Translations under genes and position numbers: made by a program
The notes under the pieces: model-generated
What the model saw: the letters and a program-made list of their open reading frames with translations, nothing else
Database searches by the model: none
What the model was told of the DNA's origin: nothing
Source: Sulfitobacter indolifex
Lineage (GTDB): Bacteria; Pseudomonadota; Alphaproteobacteria; Rhodobacterales; Rhodobacteraceae
Assembly (NCBI RefSeq): GCF_022788655.1
Contig: NZ_CP084951.1
Span: forward strand, 930,001 to 994,000
Direction: 5' to 3'
Length of the DNA stretch: 64,000 bases
In this document: one piece after another, positions 1 to 10,540 of the stretch
Layout of the letters: each line of letters begins with the position of its first letter
Numbering within the stretch: the stretch's first letter is position 1

Positions 1-89
1 AGGAATACCCACGTATCCCTTGCCTCAGAACCCGGGCTTGGTCGGCATGATGTCGCATCAGGTTCCACTAACATTAATAGGAGATTTAC

Positions 90-230
90 ATGTCCAAGAG
101 CATCAAATTGCTTGCAGCTTTCGGTTTCGTCGCAGCTGTTTCGGCTTGCGCACAGCAAGAAGAAGAATTCGTTGTTGTTGAGCCCGCGCCCATCTCGGTC
201 GAGCCAGTATACACCGGCAAGTACAAGTAA
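90..230 (+). CDS. Small lipoprotein, 46 aa
   Basis: A 46-residue protein whose N-terminal hydrophobic segment (about residues 5-19) ends in the lipobox VSAC, so Cys20 should be lipidated after signal peptidase II cleavage. The mature part is only about 27 residues, acidic (QQEEE) and then Val/Pro rich, with no domain I recognise. The start is supported by an AGGAG at 79-83 placed 6 bases before the ATG, and a perfect 10-bp hairpin follows the stop. Tiny lipoproteins of this kind sit beside pccA in related genomes as far as I recall; a role cannot be read from the sequence. Confidence 0.7.
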   Translation: MSKSIKLLAAFGFVAAVSACAQQEEEFVVVEPAPISVEPVYTGKYK

Positions 231-239
231 TGTCGTTGC

Positions 240-263
240 AGGGCAGGCGTCCGCGCCTGCCCT
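240..263 (+). terminator. Hairpin after the small lipoprotein gene
   Basis: A 10-bp perfect stem (AGGGCAGGCG with CGCCTGCCCT) and a 4-base loop TCCG lie 9 bases after the stop codon. It lacks a T-tract, so it may act as a weak terminator or as a 3' stabilising structure. Confidence 0.55.
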
Positions 264-299
264 GATCTCTGCCACCCCTGCAATCGGGAGGGGTGTGTA

Positions 300-659
300 A
301 TGCCCGCCTACATGCTGAAACACCGCGGGTTCCCCGGGCGACTGCCCGGCACCGATTTCCAATTTACAGTTCGCCGTCCAAACCCCAAAGGGGTCACGCC
401 GATCACGCGGCGCGAGCGCCGTCCTGACCGCCGCGCGCCGGATCGTCGTGCCGACACCGCTTTTGTCAAAGCCCTCTGGGAAGCCTTTGGTGAGCATCCT
501 TTCGAGCGCGGCAATCTTGATGCAGGCCGTCTGTCTTGGCTTTTTGGTCGTGAGGTGCTGCCCGCGACCGATCCTTTTGATCCCGCTGATTACGAAGCGC
601 TTTTGGTGCTTGATGTCTCTGCCGCCCGCGCGTCCTTCCCCGAAGCGTTCGAGGGCTGA
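300..659 (+). CDS. Conserved-looking hypothetical protein, 119 aa
   Basis: I do not recognise a named domain. The chain begins basic, with an Arg/Pro-rich stretch at about residues 36-50 (RRERRPDRRAPDRR), followed by a short mixed alpha/beta-looking acidic half. There is no signal peptide or membrane segment, so it should be cytoplasmic. The ATG at 300 follows a GGGAGGGG run at a usable distance; a second ATG at 312 is possible. G+C-rich third positions and its place between lipoprotein genes, on the same strand as pccA, support it as a real gene of this locus. Confidence 0.6.
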   Translation: MPAYMLKHRGFPGRLPGTDFQFTVRRPNPKGVTPITRRERRPDRRAPDRRADTAFVKALWEAFGEHPFERGNLDAGRLSWLFGREVLPATDPFDPADYEALLVLDVSAARASFPEAFEG

Positions 660-981
660 TCGGCATGTTGTCGCCGACCTTTTCCCTAAATCAGCATCGC
701 GCTGCCGGTTTTTGGTCGGCGTTTGACATAGGCGTGGCGCCGGGCGGGTTTTGGGGCATGTTGCAGCCTGCTGGTGGAGCTGTGACCGTTTCAGGTTTCG
801 CCGCGTATGAAGGCGATATCCTTAGGCCTGCCGGGCAGCGATCCAGTCTACCTGGGTTGGTGCTCGGCATTTTGGGTATGCGGCCTTTTAGGCGCAAGGC
901 ATCAAACAGAAAATCCAACCGGGAACCCTATGCTAATCAAAGCGTTGGTCAGTTGGAATTTAGCAGTAGAGGAACAGGCAC
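660..981. other. 322-base non-coding stretch
   Basis: No convincing gene. Short frames here have no ribosome binding site or recognisable product. A 7-bp inverted repeat (GCCGACC at 673-679, GGTCGGC at 714-720) encloses about 34 bases. The last part holds the GAGGAA ribosome binding site of the next lipoprotein gene and presumably its promoter. Confidence 0.4.
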
Positions 982-1185
982 ATGTCGATTCGCAATATTA
1001 TTCTCGCGCTTGGCGCAACAGTTGGGCTGGCCGCTTGTGGCAACACCATTGCCGAGCAAGGTATTGGCGGCGCTGCCGTCGGCGCAGGCACTGCTGCGAT
1101 TACTGGCGGTTCGCTGGCACAGGGTGCAGCGATTGGCGCCGCAGCCAACGTCGGTTACTGCCAGCTTAACCCCGGCAAGTGCTAA
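982..1185 (+). CDS. Small glycine-zipper lipoprotein, 67 aa
   Basis: The N-terminus is a lipoprotein signal: charged start, hydrophobic core, lipobox LAAC with Cys19. The mature part is rich in Gly and Ala in a repeating pattern (GIGGAAVGAGTAAITGG) like glycine-zipper motifs that pack or insert in membranes, and ends in a segment with two Cys (YCQLNPGKC). A GAGGAAC ribosome binding site precedes the ATG. It lies immediately before pccA on the same strand but is separated from it by a strong hairpin, so the two may be transcribed apart. The exact role is unknown. Confidence 0.7.
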   Translation: MSIRNIILALGATVGLAACGNTIAEQGIGGAAVGAGTAAITGGSLAQGAAIGAAANVGYCQLNPGKC

Positions 1186-1198
1186 ACGACTAGTTTTG

Positions 1199-1233
1199 GC
1201 CGTTCCGCCACGCATTCGCGTTGGTGGAACGGC
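1199..1233 (+). terminator. Hairpin terminator after the glycine-zipper lipoprotein
   Basis: GCCGTTCC pairs with GGAACGGC, and the inner CCACGC/GCGTTGG pairs with one bulged T, around an ATTC loop. The stem is followed by TTTCCCTT. It lies 14 bases after the stop codon and before pccA. Confidence 0.7.
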
Positions 1234-1316
1234 TTTCCCTTCTATCTTTTCAGGCACCGCGCAGCCCCGGCTGACGCGGCTTTTCGCGTTGCCTGTCACC
1301 GTCAAAGGAACTGCTG

Positions 1317-3362
<2,046 letters not shown>

Positions 3363-3404
3363 GATGCACTGCGCTGGCGGGCAGAGCGGGCAGGGGGCAG
3401 GTCA

Positions 3405-3860
3405 TCAACGGATGACCCGCGGCTCCTTTGCCTCTCTGATTTCCCGCTGGCGTAGCGGCATCTTGTCGATGCTGCGGGTGATCTCGCGCACGTCCCAAGG
3501 GAAGGGTTTGCGCAGCTCGATGCCGCCTTCTTTGTCGACCAACACCAACATAAAATTGCGCGGCCGCATTTTAAGCCGCAGCGGGTTGCGCGCAGCGGGG
3601 TCGGTATCTGTCAACACCACAACATCGCGTAGACGCAGCTCTTCTTCGCGATCTTGCAGATATTCCATTTGCTCAACATACGCAGGGTCGTTTGCTGAAT
3701 TGGCAAAGACCAGCACGGGCCGCTTTTTCCATTGGAATTGGCTGAGGTCGTCCATATCGGCGGCCATAAACAGCGGATCGTCGGCCAAGACGCCGGCCTC
3801 CTGCGCGGGCGCTGTCGTGGCGAGTAATCCTGCAAAAACAAGTGAGATCAAACGTTTCAT
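3405..3860 (-). CDS. DUF4174 family secreted protein
   Basis: The chosen ATG at 3860 has AGGAG about 6 bases upstream and gives 151 residues with a Sec signal peptide ([19 protein letters not shown]). The body resembles DUF4174: it starts [44 protein letters not shown] and continues with a thioredoxin-like beta-alpha arrangement, but I see no CxxC pair. Function is unknown; a periplasmic location is inferred. It lies between pccA and scpA on the opposite strand, converging on pccA with 42 bases between stops. Confidence 0.75.
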   Translation of the reverse strand: MKRLISLVFAGLLATTAPAQEAGVLADDPLFMAADMDDLSQFQWKKRPVLVFANSANDPAYVEQMEYLQDREEELRLRDVVVLTDTDPAARNPLRLKMRPRNFMLVLVDKEGGIELRKPFPWDVREITRSIDKMPLRQREIREAKEPRVIR

Positions 3861-4025
3861 CAAGGCTCCTGTCCCCTCAGATATAGGGGTCTTGCGCCAG
3901 TTTGCGAAGGGCAAAGCGCCGCAGGGGGTATTTATCCCGACACGGCAGCTTCCAGTGACAAATCAGCCGCCGGTGATGCGCAGGCCTATGCCTGCCGCCC
4001 GGTGCAACGAGAGAAGGACAAGCAT

Positions 4026-6167
4026 ATGACATCCGACCAAAAGGACGCCAAGACGCGCTGGCAGGACTTGGCGACAGGCGAGCTGCGGGGGCGTAGCCTT
4101 GATGATTTGACCTGGAAGACGCTGGAGGGGATCGACGTTCAACCGCTCTATACCGCCGACGATGTCAGCGATCTGGAGCATCTCGGAAGCATCCCCGGCG
4201 AAGCGCCGTTTACACGCGGGGTGAAAGCCACGATGTACGCGGGCCGCCCTTGGACGATCCGGCAATATGCGGGCTTCTCGACGGCTGAGGAATCCAACGC
4301 CTTTTATCGCCGCGCGCTTGCCGCCGGGCAGCAGGGTGTGTCGGTCGCTTTCGATTTGGCGACGCACCGGGGCTATGACAGTGATCACCCACGCGTCGAG
4401 GGCGATGTTGGCAAGGCGGGTGTGGCCATCGACAGTGTTGAGGACATGAAGATCCTGTTTGACGGCATTCCGCTGGATCAGGTCTCAGTCTCCATGACGA
4501 TGAACGGCGCAGTGATCCCGATTTTGGCGAGTTTCATCGTCGCGGGCGAAGAGCAGGGGCATGACCGCGCCAAGCTGTCGGGCACGATCCAGAATGACAT
4601 CCTCAAGGAATTCATGGTGCGCAACACCTATGTCTATCCACCGGAACCGTCGATGAAGATCATCGGGGATATCATCGAATATACCTCGGATCACATGCCG
4701 AAATTCAACTCGATCTCTATCTCGGGCTACCACATGCAAGAGGCGGGCGCGAACCTCGTGCAGGAGCTGGCCTTTACCATCGCCGATGGGCGCGAATATG
4801 TGCGCACGGCAATTGCCGCCGGCATGGATGTGGACCGCTTCGCGCCGCGCCTGAGCTTCTTCTTTGCCATCGGCATGAACTTCTTCATGGAGGCCGCCAA
4901 GCTGCGCGCCGCGCGCCTGCTTTGGTCGCGGGTCATGGCGGAATTTGAGCCAAAGAACCCCAAATCATCGATGTTGCGGACCCACTGCCAGACCTCTGGC
5001 GTCAGCCTTGCTGAGCAGGATCCCTATAATAACGTGGTGCGCACGGCCTATGAGGCGCTTTCTGCCGTGCTGGGCGGCACGCAGTCGCTGCACACGAACT
5101 CGCTGGACGAAGCGATTGGCCTGCCGACTGAGCATTCTGCCCGCATTGCCCGCAACACCCAGCTGATCCTGCAAGAAGAGACCGGCGTCACTAACGTCGT
5201 CGATCCGCTTGCCGGCAGCTACTACGTCGAAAAGCTGACCGCTGATCTGGCCGAGGCGGCATGGAAGCTGATCGAAGAAGTCGAAGAGATGGGCGGCATG
5301 ACCAAGGCCGTGGCCTCTGGCATGCCCAAACTGCGCATCGAAGAAGCCGCAGCACAGCGTCAGGCGGGCATTGACCGGGGCACCGAGGTGATCGTCGGGG
5401 TGAATAAGTATCGCCGCGACAAGGAAGAGCCGATCGATATCTTGGACGTGGACAACGTCAAGGTCCGCGCCGGTCAGGTCGCGCGGCTGGAACGTATCCG
5501 GGCTGAGCGGGACGACGCAGCTTGCGAAGCCGCACTGGCAGAACTGACACGGCGGTCCGCCGAGGGCGGCAATCTGCTCGACGCGGCGGTCGAAGCCGCC
5601 CGCGCGCGCGCCACAGTGGGAGAGATTAGCATGGCGATGGAGAAAGAATTCGGGCGGCACCGGGCCGAGGTCAAGACCCTCTCCGGCGTCTATGGCGCGG
5701 CCTATGAGGGCGACGCGGGCTTTGCCGACATTCAGAAATCGGTTGATGAGTTTGCTGAGGCCGAAGGCCGCCGCCCGCGTATGCTGGTGGTCAAAATGGG
5801 CCAAGACGGGCACGACCGAGGCGCTAAGGTGATCGCCACGGCTTTCGCTGATATCGGCTTTGACGTGGACGTGGGACCGTTGTTCCAGACCCCTGCCGAA
5901 GCCGCGCAGGATGCGGTGGACAATGATGTGCATGTGATCGGCATCTCCAGCCAAGCGGCGGGGCACAAGACGCTCGCGCCGCAGCTTATTCAGGCGCTGA
6001 AGGATGCAGGGGCAGAGGATATTCTGGTGATCTGCGGCGGGGTTATTCCGCAGCAGGATTACAAGTTCCTGCAAGACGCTGGGGTCAAAGCGATCTTTGG
6101 GCCGGGGACGAATATCCCGACGGCGGCAAAGGATATCCTAAAACTGATCCGTGAGACGCGGAAGTGA
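4026..6167 (+). CDS. scpA: Methylmalonyl-CoA mutase
   Basis: The 713-residue enzyme interconverts (R)-methylmalonyl-CoA and succinyl-CoA with adenosylcobalamin, the last step of propionyl-CoA use and part of the ethylmalonyl-CoA pathway. The N-terminal TIM-barrel part contains the substrate motif [18 protein letters not shown] and the long run around [15 protein letters not shown]. The C-terminal B12-binding domain carries DGHDRGAKV, in which His596 is the lower axial cobalt ligand (DxHxxG motif). Both parts are present, so this is the single-chain homodimeric type. I chose the ATG at 4026, after GAAGGA, over an in-frame ATG at 4002. The next gene overlaps its stop. Confidence 0.95.
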   Translation: MTSDQKDAKTRWQDLATGELRGRSLDDLTWKTLEGIDVQPLYTADDVSDLEHLGSIPGEAPFTRGVKATMYAGRPWTIRQYAGFSTAEESNAFYRRALAAGQQGVSVAFDLATHRGYDSDHPRVEGDVGKAGVAIDSVEDMKILFDGIPLDQVSVSMTMNGAVIPILASFIVAGEEQGHDRAKLSGTIQNDILKEFMVRNTYVYPPEPSMKIIGDIIEYTSDHMPKFNSISISGYHMQEAGANLVQELAFTIADGREYVRTAIAAGMDVDRFAPRLSFFFAIGMNFFMEAAKLRAARLLWSRVMAEFEPKNPKSSMLRTHCQTSGVSLAEQDPYNNVVRTAYEALSAVLGGTQSLHTNSLDEAIGLPTEHSARIARNTQLILQEETGVTNVVDPLAGSYYVEKLTADLAEAAWKLIEEVEEMGGMTKAVASGMPKLRIEEAAAQRQAGIDRGTEVIVGVNKYRRDKEEPIDILDVDNVKVRAGQVARLERIRAERDDAACEAALAELTRRSAEGGNLLDAAVEAARARATVGEISMAMEKEFGRHRAEVKTLSGVYGAAYEGDAGFADIQKSVDEFAEAEGRRPRMLVVKMGQDGHDRGAKVIATAFADIGFDVDVGPLFQTPAEAAQDAVDNDVHVIGISSQAAGHKTLAPQLIQALKDAGAEDILVICGGVIPQQDYKFLQDAGVKAIFGPGTNIPTAAKDILKLIRETRK

Positions 6168-6688
6168 CGCAGGCTGCTGATGGCTCCGCCCCCATGGGCG
6201 GGGCGATCCGCCCGGCAGAGCCGCGCGATGCCGCTGCCTTGGCTGACCTATGGAACGGCATGATCCGCGACAGCCTGTCGACTTTCACCACCGATGAAAA
6301 AACGCAGGCGGAGATCACCGCGCTGATCGCCACACGCGCTGATGCCTTCTGGCTGGCCGAAGCCGCAGGCGAGGTGCTTGGCTTTGTCACCTACGGCAGC
6401 TTTCGAGGCGGGCCGGGCTATGCCGCGACGGTGGAACATAGCATCGTTCTGTCAGCCGCCGCGCAGGGGCGTGGGCTGGGGCGCGGCTTGATGACGCGGG
6501 CGGAGGAGGCGGCTGCGGCGCAGGGCCGTCATGTGATGGTCGCCGCGATCAGCAGCGCCAACCCCGGTGCCGTGATCTTCCATGAAAAATTGGGCTTTGC
6601 ACAGGTGGGCCGGATGCCCGAGGTGGGGCGCAAACACGGCCAATGGCTTGACCTGATCTTGATGCAAAAAACGCTGACTGCATCCTGA
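6164..6688 (+). CDS. GNAT N-acetyltransferase, phosphinothricin acetyltransferase-like
   Basis: A single GNAT domain of about 160 residues. [17 protein letters not shown] is the first strand and helix, and [19 protein letters not shown] is the acetyl-CoA pyrophosphate loop. The C-terminal [15 protein letters not shown] matches the phosphinothricin/methionine sulfoximine acetyltransferase (Pat/YncA) subgroup, which acetylates glutamate-analogue amines. The GTG at 6164 overlaps the scpA stop (GTGA), implying translational coupling; an ATG at 6194 would remove ten poorly conserved-looking residues. The actual substrate is unknown. Confidence 0.8.
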   Translation: MTQAADGSAPMGGAIRPAEPRDAAALADLWNGMIRDSLSTFTTDEKTQAEITALIATRADAFWLAEAAGEVLGFVTYGSFRGGPGYAATVEHSIVLSAAAQGRGLGRGLMTRAEEAAAAQGRHVMVAAISSANPGAVIFHEKLGFAQVGRMPEVGRKHGQWLDLILMQKTLTAS

Positions 6689-6740
6689 CTTCCCCGATGC
6701 CAGCAGTTAAGCTGAGTTCCGAATACCAAGGGGTTAGCCC

Positions 6741-7421
6741 ATGTCGATCTGGACACGCATTACCGAAGCTTTGTCAGCCCTCACCGCGGGCGAGGGGCTG
6801 TCGGCCGTCTTTGACCGTCTGCGCAGCCCGCCAGAACGGTCGGTCGCCTTTACCATCGCGGTGATCGCCCTGGGTGCGAAGATGGCCAAGGCCGATGGGC
6901 AGGTGACCCGCGACGAGGTGACCGCCTTTCGCGAAGTGTTTCAGATCGCCGAAGGGGATCAAGACGGCGCTGCGCGTGTCTTCAACCTTGCCCGTCAGGA
7001 TGTGACGGGGTTTGAGGAATACGCCAAACGCATCGCCAGCATGTTTAACGACCAGCCCGAGATGCTGCATGATCTGATGGAGGGGCTGTTTCACATCGCC
7101 ATGGCCGATGGCGTCTATCACCCAAATGAGAACGCGTTTCTTGAGGATGTCGCCGCGATCTTTGGCATGGGAGAGGAGGCATTTGCCTCGCTCAAGGCGC
7201 GTTTTGTCCCCGATAGCTCGCCCCTGCCGCGCACGGTTCTGGGCATCGGTCCGAATGCCACGCGCGAAGAAGCACGCAAGGCGTGGCGGCGGCTGGTGCG
7301 GGAGAACCACCCCGATGCGTTGGTGGCGCGCGGTCTGCCGCAAGAGGCCATCAAGATGGCCGAGAAACGCATGATCGACATTAACCGCGCGTGGGAAACG
7401 ATCTCGGGCAAACACGCTTGA
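6741..7421 (+). CDS. TerB-domain protein with C-terminal J domain (DjlA-like, soluble)
   Basis: Residues 30-155 form a TerB-like helical domain with the paired acidic motifs KADGQVTRDEV and MADGVYHPNEN. Residues 165-226 form a J domain with the diagnostic HPD at 190-192, which stimulates DnaK ATPase. This is the DjlA/DjiA arrangement, but the N-terminal transmembrane helix of E. coli DjlA is absent, so it is probably cytosolic. The stop overlaps the start of the next gene by one base (TGATG), so the two are likely co-translated. Confidence 0.85.
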   Translation: MSIWTRITEALSALTAGEGLSAVFDRLRSPPERSVAFTIAVIALGAKMAKADGQVTRDEVTAFREVFQIAEGDQDGAARVFNLARQDVTGFEEYAKRIASMFNDQPEMLHDLMEGLFHIAMADGVYHPNENAFLEDVAAIFGMGEEAFASLKARFVPDSSPLPRTVLGIGPNATREEARKAWRRLVRENHPDALVARGLPQEAIKMAEKRMIDINRAWETISGKHA

Positions 7422-8422
7422 TGCGCGTCGCCACCTACAATGTAGAGTGGTTCGCGAGCCTTTTTGACGACGATAACCGGCTCTACGACGATGGCGGCTG
7501 GTCCTCACGCTATAACGTGACACGCGCGCAGCAAACGGCGGCCCTGGGGTTGGTTTTCACCGCGCTGGATGCGGATGCGATCATGGTGATTGAGGCGCCA
7601 AACCACGGGCGGCGGCAGTCCACCGTGGCAGCACTTAAGTATTTCGCCGCGCGGTTTTCCCTCAGGGCGCGGGCGGCCGTCATGGGGTTTTCAAACGATA
7701 CAGAACAAGAGATCGCGCTGCTTTATGACCCCGACAAGCTCACGGCCCGCCATGCGCCGCAGGCGGCAACCGGTGCCCCGCGCTTTGATCAGACATTGCG
7801 GATTGATCTGGATGTCGATGCGACCAAAGACGCTGTGGTCTTCTCCAAACCACCGTTGGAGCTGGAAGTGACCACAAAGGCCGGGTTTGCCTTTCAGGTG
7901 ATCGGCGCGCATCTGAAATCCAAGGCACCCTATGGGGCCAAGTCCGAGGCCGATGTGCTGCGCATCGCCATCGCCAACCGGCGCAAGCAATTGGCGCAGG
8001 CGATCTGGCTCAGGCGGCGGATCGACATGCATCTGGCGGCGGATCGTCCCGTGATGGTAATGGGTGATCTGAACGACGGGCCGGGGCTGGATGAATTCGA
8101 AAGCCTGTTCGGACGGTCCTCGGTTGAGATCATTCTAGGGGAGGGGGAGGCCGCCCTTTTTGACCCGCATGCCAAACAGGCGCTCAGCCGACGGTTAGGG
8201 GCCGCGCCCACCAGCGCGCGCTTCTGGATCGCGCCAGAAGAACGCTTCCTTCAGGCGCTGTTGGATTACATCATGGTCAGCCCGCAAATCCGCGCCCGCG
8301 ATGCCCGTTGGCGCATTTGGCATCCGATGGATGATCCTGCCTGCTGGCGAAATGAGGCGCTGCGCGATGCGCTGCTGGCGGCGTCCGATCACTTCCCCGT
8401 CACGCTGGATGTCGACCTCTAG
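7421..8422 (+). CDS. Endonuclease/exonuclease/phosphatase family protein
   Basis: A 333-residue EEP-fold enzyme. The metal and catalytic motifs are in order: ATYNVEWF near the N-terminus (Asn and Glu), IGAHLKSK, VMGDLNDGPG (Asp and Asn), and the terminal SDHFPVTLD (Asp-His). The family hydrolyses phosphodiester or phosphomonoester bonds in nucleic acids, lipids or inositol phosphates. No signal peptide is present, so it should be cytoplasmic; the substrate cannot be told from sequence. The ATG at 7421 overlaps the stop of the J-domain gene, and I preferred it to an upstream in-frame start because it begins right at the first strand of the fold. Confidence 0.85.
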   Translation: MRVATYNVEWFASLFDDDNRLYDDGGWSSRYNVTRAQQTAALGLVFTALDADAIMVIEAPNHGRRQSTVAALKYFAARFSLRARAAVMGFSNDTEQEIALLYDPDKLTARHAPQAATGAPRFDQTLRIDLDVDATKDAVVFSKPPLELEVTTKAGFAFQVIGAHLKSKAPYGAKSEADVLRIAIANRRKQLAQAIWLRRRIDMHLAADRPVMVMGDLNDGPGLDEFESLFGRSSVEIILGEGEAALFDPHAKQALSRRLGAAPTSARFWIAPEERFLQALLDYIMVSPQIRARDARWRIWHPMDDPACWRNEALRDALLAASDHFPVTLDVDL

Positions 8423-8487
8423 GCGGGCTTGTGCCAGAGTATCGCCGCAGGACTAGAAATCCCAAATGCGTCGCCTACATCAATTGT

Positions 8488-8865
8488 ATGACACGCTTTA
8501 TGCCCCTTATCGCCCTTTGCACGATGCTGCCGCTTGCGGCCCATGCGCAGGAAGACACCAAAGAACGCGGCCTCGGTCTGATGGAGCGCGGCGCGCAGAT
8601 GTTCATGGACGGCATCATGGATGAGATGGGCCCGGTCATGGAGGGTTTCGAAGGCTTCACCGAAACCATGCGCCCCGCGTTGCGCGATTTCGCGCGCGAA
8701 ATGGGGCCGAAGCTGACGGAACTGCTGGATCAGGTTGAGGATTGGAGCGCCTATCAAGCGCCCGAGATGCAGCCCAACGGCGATATTATCATCCGCCGCA
8801 AGCCGGATCACCCGATGGTTCCGCCAGAGACACCGACAGAGCCTGCGCCTCAGATCGATTTGTAG
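8488..8865 (+). CDS. Small secreted acidic protein, 125 aa
   Basis: The ATG at 8488 gives a clear Sec signal peptide (MTRFMPLIALCTMLPLAAHA) with cleavage expected before QED. The mature part is a Met-rich amphipathic helical stretch (RGLGLMERGAQMFMDGIMDEMGPVMEGFEGF) followed by a Pro-rich tail. Met content may only reflect helix packing. I know no named family. It is convergent with ppx, with 6 bases between the stops, and probably follows the EEP-family gene in one transcript. Confidence 0.7.
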   Translation: MTRFMPLIALCTMLPLAAHAQEDTKERGLGLMERGAQMFMDGIMDEMGPVMEGFEGFTETMRPALRDFAREMGPKLTELLDQVEDWSAYQAPEMQPNGDIIIRRKPDHPMVPPETPTEPAPQIDL

Positions 8866-8871
8866 CGCGGA

Positions 8872-10455
8872 CTATTTCGGGGGCCGTTTGCCGGTGCGTA
8901 CATGCACTTCGGCGTCGAGCGACTTGGCTAGCGAATTCAGCCGCGCCTCTGCGACCTCTCCGAAGAGGGGCACCATGTCAGGGGTAAGCCACAGTTCCAG
9001 CTGCTTTTTCTTGGGGAACCAGCGCAATTCGCCGCGATGTTCGTTCTTGTCCATCCACAGCATCGCGCCAAAGCGCATGGCCTTGCCCAGTATCTCAGCC
9101 TCAAGCCGGGTCTGCTCGTCGACCATTTCATAGAGGTCTTCAAACCGCGTATTCTCGCGCTTGTTGGAGTAGCGGTGCAGCAGGGCGAGGCCCAGATAGA
9201 TGCGTTCCAAATGCTTCAACCCGCCCAGATTGGCGCGGGTGGCGTTGTCAAAGCAAGTCTCTGCTCGGTAATCGGGATGTGCGCGCCAGCTGACGTCGTG
9301 CAGCAGGCAAGCCGCTTTGACGAGGCGTTTGCGCGCATGTGGTGCAGAGCGGTAAAGCGGCAGGATGAAGTTATAGAGCACCTTGCCAAAGCCGGGCATC
9401 CGCGCATCTTTGGCTTCGGCGAAATAGCAGGCTTCGATCAGCGGATCACGGTCGCGCAGGCGTTGCGGCATCTGTTCATAGAGCATGCCTTCGCGGATGC
9501 CATAGCTTGAGATGGCAATGTCTTTGGGCCGGAAGGTCTTGACCAGACGGCTGAGCACCTCGGCGGCATAAGGCACCAGCGACATGCGGCTAGAAGATAC
9601 ACCGCAGGCATTGCGAAGCTCATCTAAATCAGAGGCTTGAATGAACTTCACCGTCTCGCGGACCGAGGTGACGGTCATGCGGTATTCGTGCAGCACGTGC
9701 AGCGGATAGCCGCGGCGGTACATGTCGATCCGGGCAATGGCGCGCCAAGAGCCACCGACGAGGAACAGCCGGTCCCGCTGGTTGCCCATCTTCTCCTGAA
9801 GCCCGGTGATGACCTCTTTGATATGGGCGTGACGCCCCTTAGCGCCGCCCTTAAGATCGCGCAGTTTCAGGGGCCCGAGTTGTGAGGTCACCCGCCGCCC
9901 GACGCGCCCACCGGAGATTTCCGCAAGCTCCATCGAAGAGCCGCCAATGTCGCAGACAAGACCGTAAGCGCCGGGCCAGCCTAACAGCACGCCTTGGGCC
10001 GAGAGCCGCGCCTCTTCCTCGCCGTCAATCACCCAGATCCGCAGGCCGGTTTCGCGCAGCACATCGGCGCAGAATTCCCGCCCGTCACTGGCATCGCGCA
10101 CCGCTGCCGTGGCGACGACGGTGAGTTCCGACAGGCCCATGCCATCGGCAAGCTTGCTGAAACGGCGCATCGCCGAGAGCGCGCGGGCGCGGCCCTGCGG
10201 CGACAAATGGCCGGTTTCGGACATGCCAGCGCCAAGCGCACACATGATCTTTTCGTTATAGAAATAGGCAGGAGAGCGGGCCGCGCCATCAAACACCACA
10301 AGGCGGACGGAGTTCGAGCCCACATCGACCACGCCGACCCGCGCGAGCGCGCGCGCGCCGGGATCCTGAAACAAGGGTTTGGCGAAAAGGCCCAGTTCCG
10401 CCACGCCAGTCTCAGGGACTGGGGCAGCTCGGGAGGGGTCGGTCTGGTCTGCCAT
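8872..10455 (-). CDS. ppx: Exopolyphosphatase (Ppx/GppA family)
   Basis: A 527-residue member of the Ppx/GppA ASKHA phosphatases. RVGVVDVGSNSVRLVVFDG is the phosphate-1 loop and VCDIGGSSMEL the phosphate-2 loop. The C-terminal half is a helical HD-like region (CLLHDVSWRAHPDY). It removes terminal phosphates from polyphosphate, or hydrolyses pppGpp, in the cytoplasm. The start is the ATG at 10455, five bases after AGGAG; the neighbouring TTG is too close to it. It lies 85 bases downstream of ppk1 on the same strand, so synthesis and breakdown of polyphosphate are co-located. Confidence 0.92.
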   Translation of the reverse strand: MADQTDPSRAAPVPETGVAELGLFAKPLFQDPGARALARVGVVDVGSNSVRLVVFDGAARSPAYFYNEKIMCALGAGMSETGHLSPQGRARALSAMRRFSKLADGMGLSELTVVATAAVRDASDGREFCADVLRETGLRIWVIDGEEEARLSAQGVLLGWPGAYGLVCDIGGSSMELAEISGGRVGRRVTSQLGPLKLRDLKGGAKGRHAHIKEVITGLQEKMGNQRDRLFLVGGSWRAIARIDMYRRGYPLHVLHEYRMTVTSVRETVKFIQASDLDELRNACGVSSSRMSLVPYAAEVLSRLVKTFRPKDIAISSYGIREGMLYEQMPQRLRDRDPLIEACYFAEAKDARMPGFGKVLYNFILPLYRSAPHARKRLVKAACLLHDVSWRAHPDYRAETCFDNATRANLGGLKHLERIYLGLALLHRYSNKRENTRFEDLYEMVDEQTRLEAEILGKAMRFGAMLWMDKNEHRGELRWFPKKKQLELWLTPDMVPLFGEVAEARLNSLAKSLDAEVHVRTGKRPPK

Positions 10456-10540
10456 CAATGCTCCTGCGGGCCATCCGTTTGGGGGGGATAATTGGCGCAG
10501 GGGGGCGGTAAGGTCAATTGCTAACGGCGCTACCCATCGG

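Noticed and set aside
4965..6074. Long open frame antisense to scpA
   Set aside because: Shadow of the mutase gene; low-complexity His/Arg-rich product without any family resemblance.
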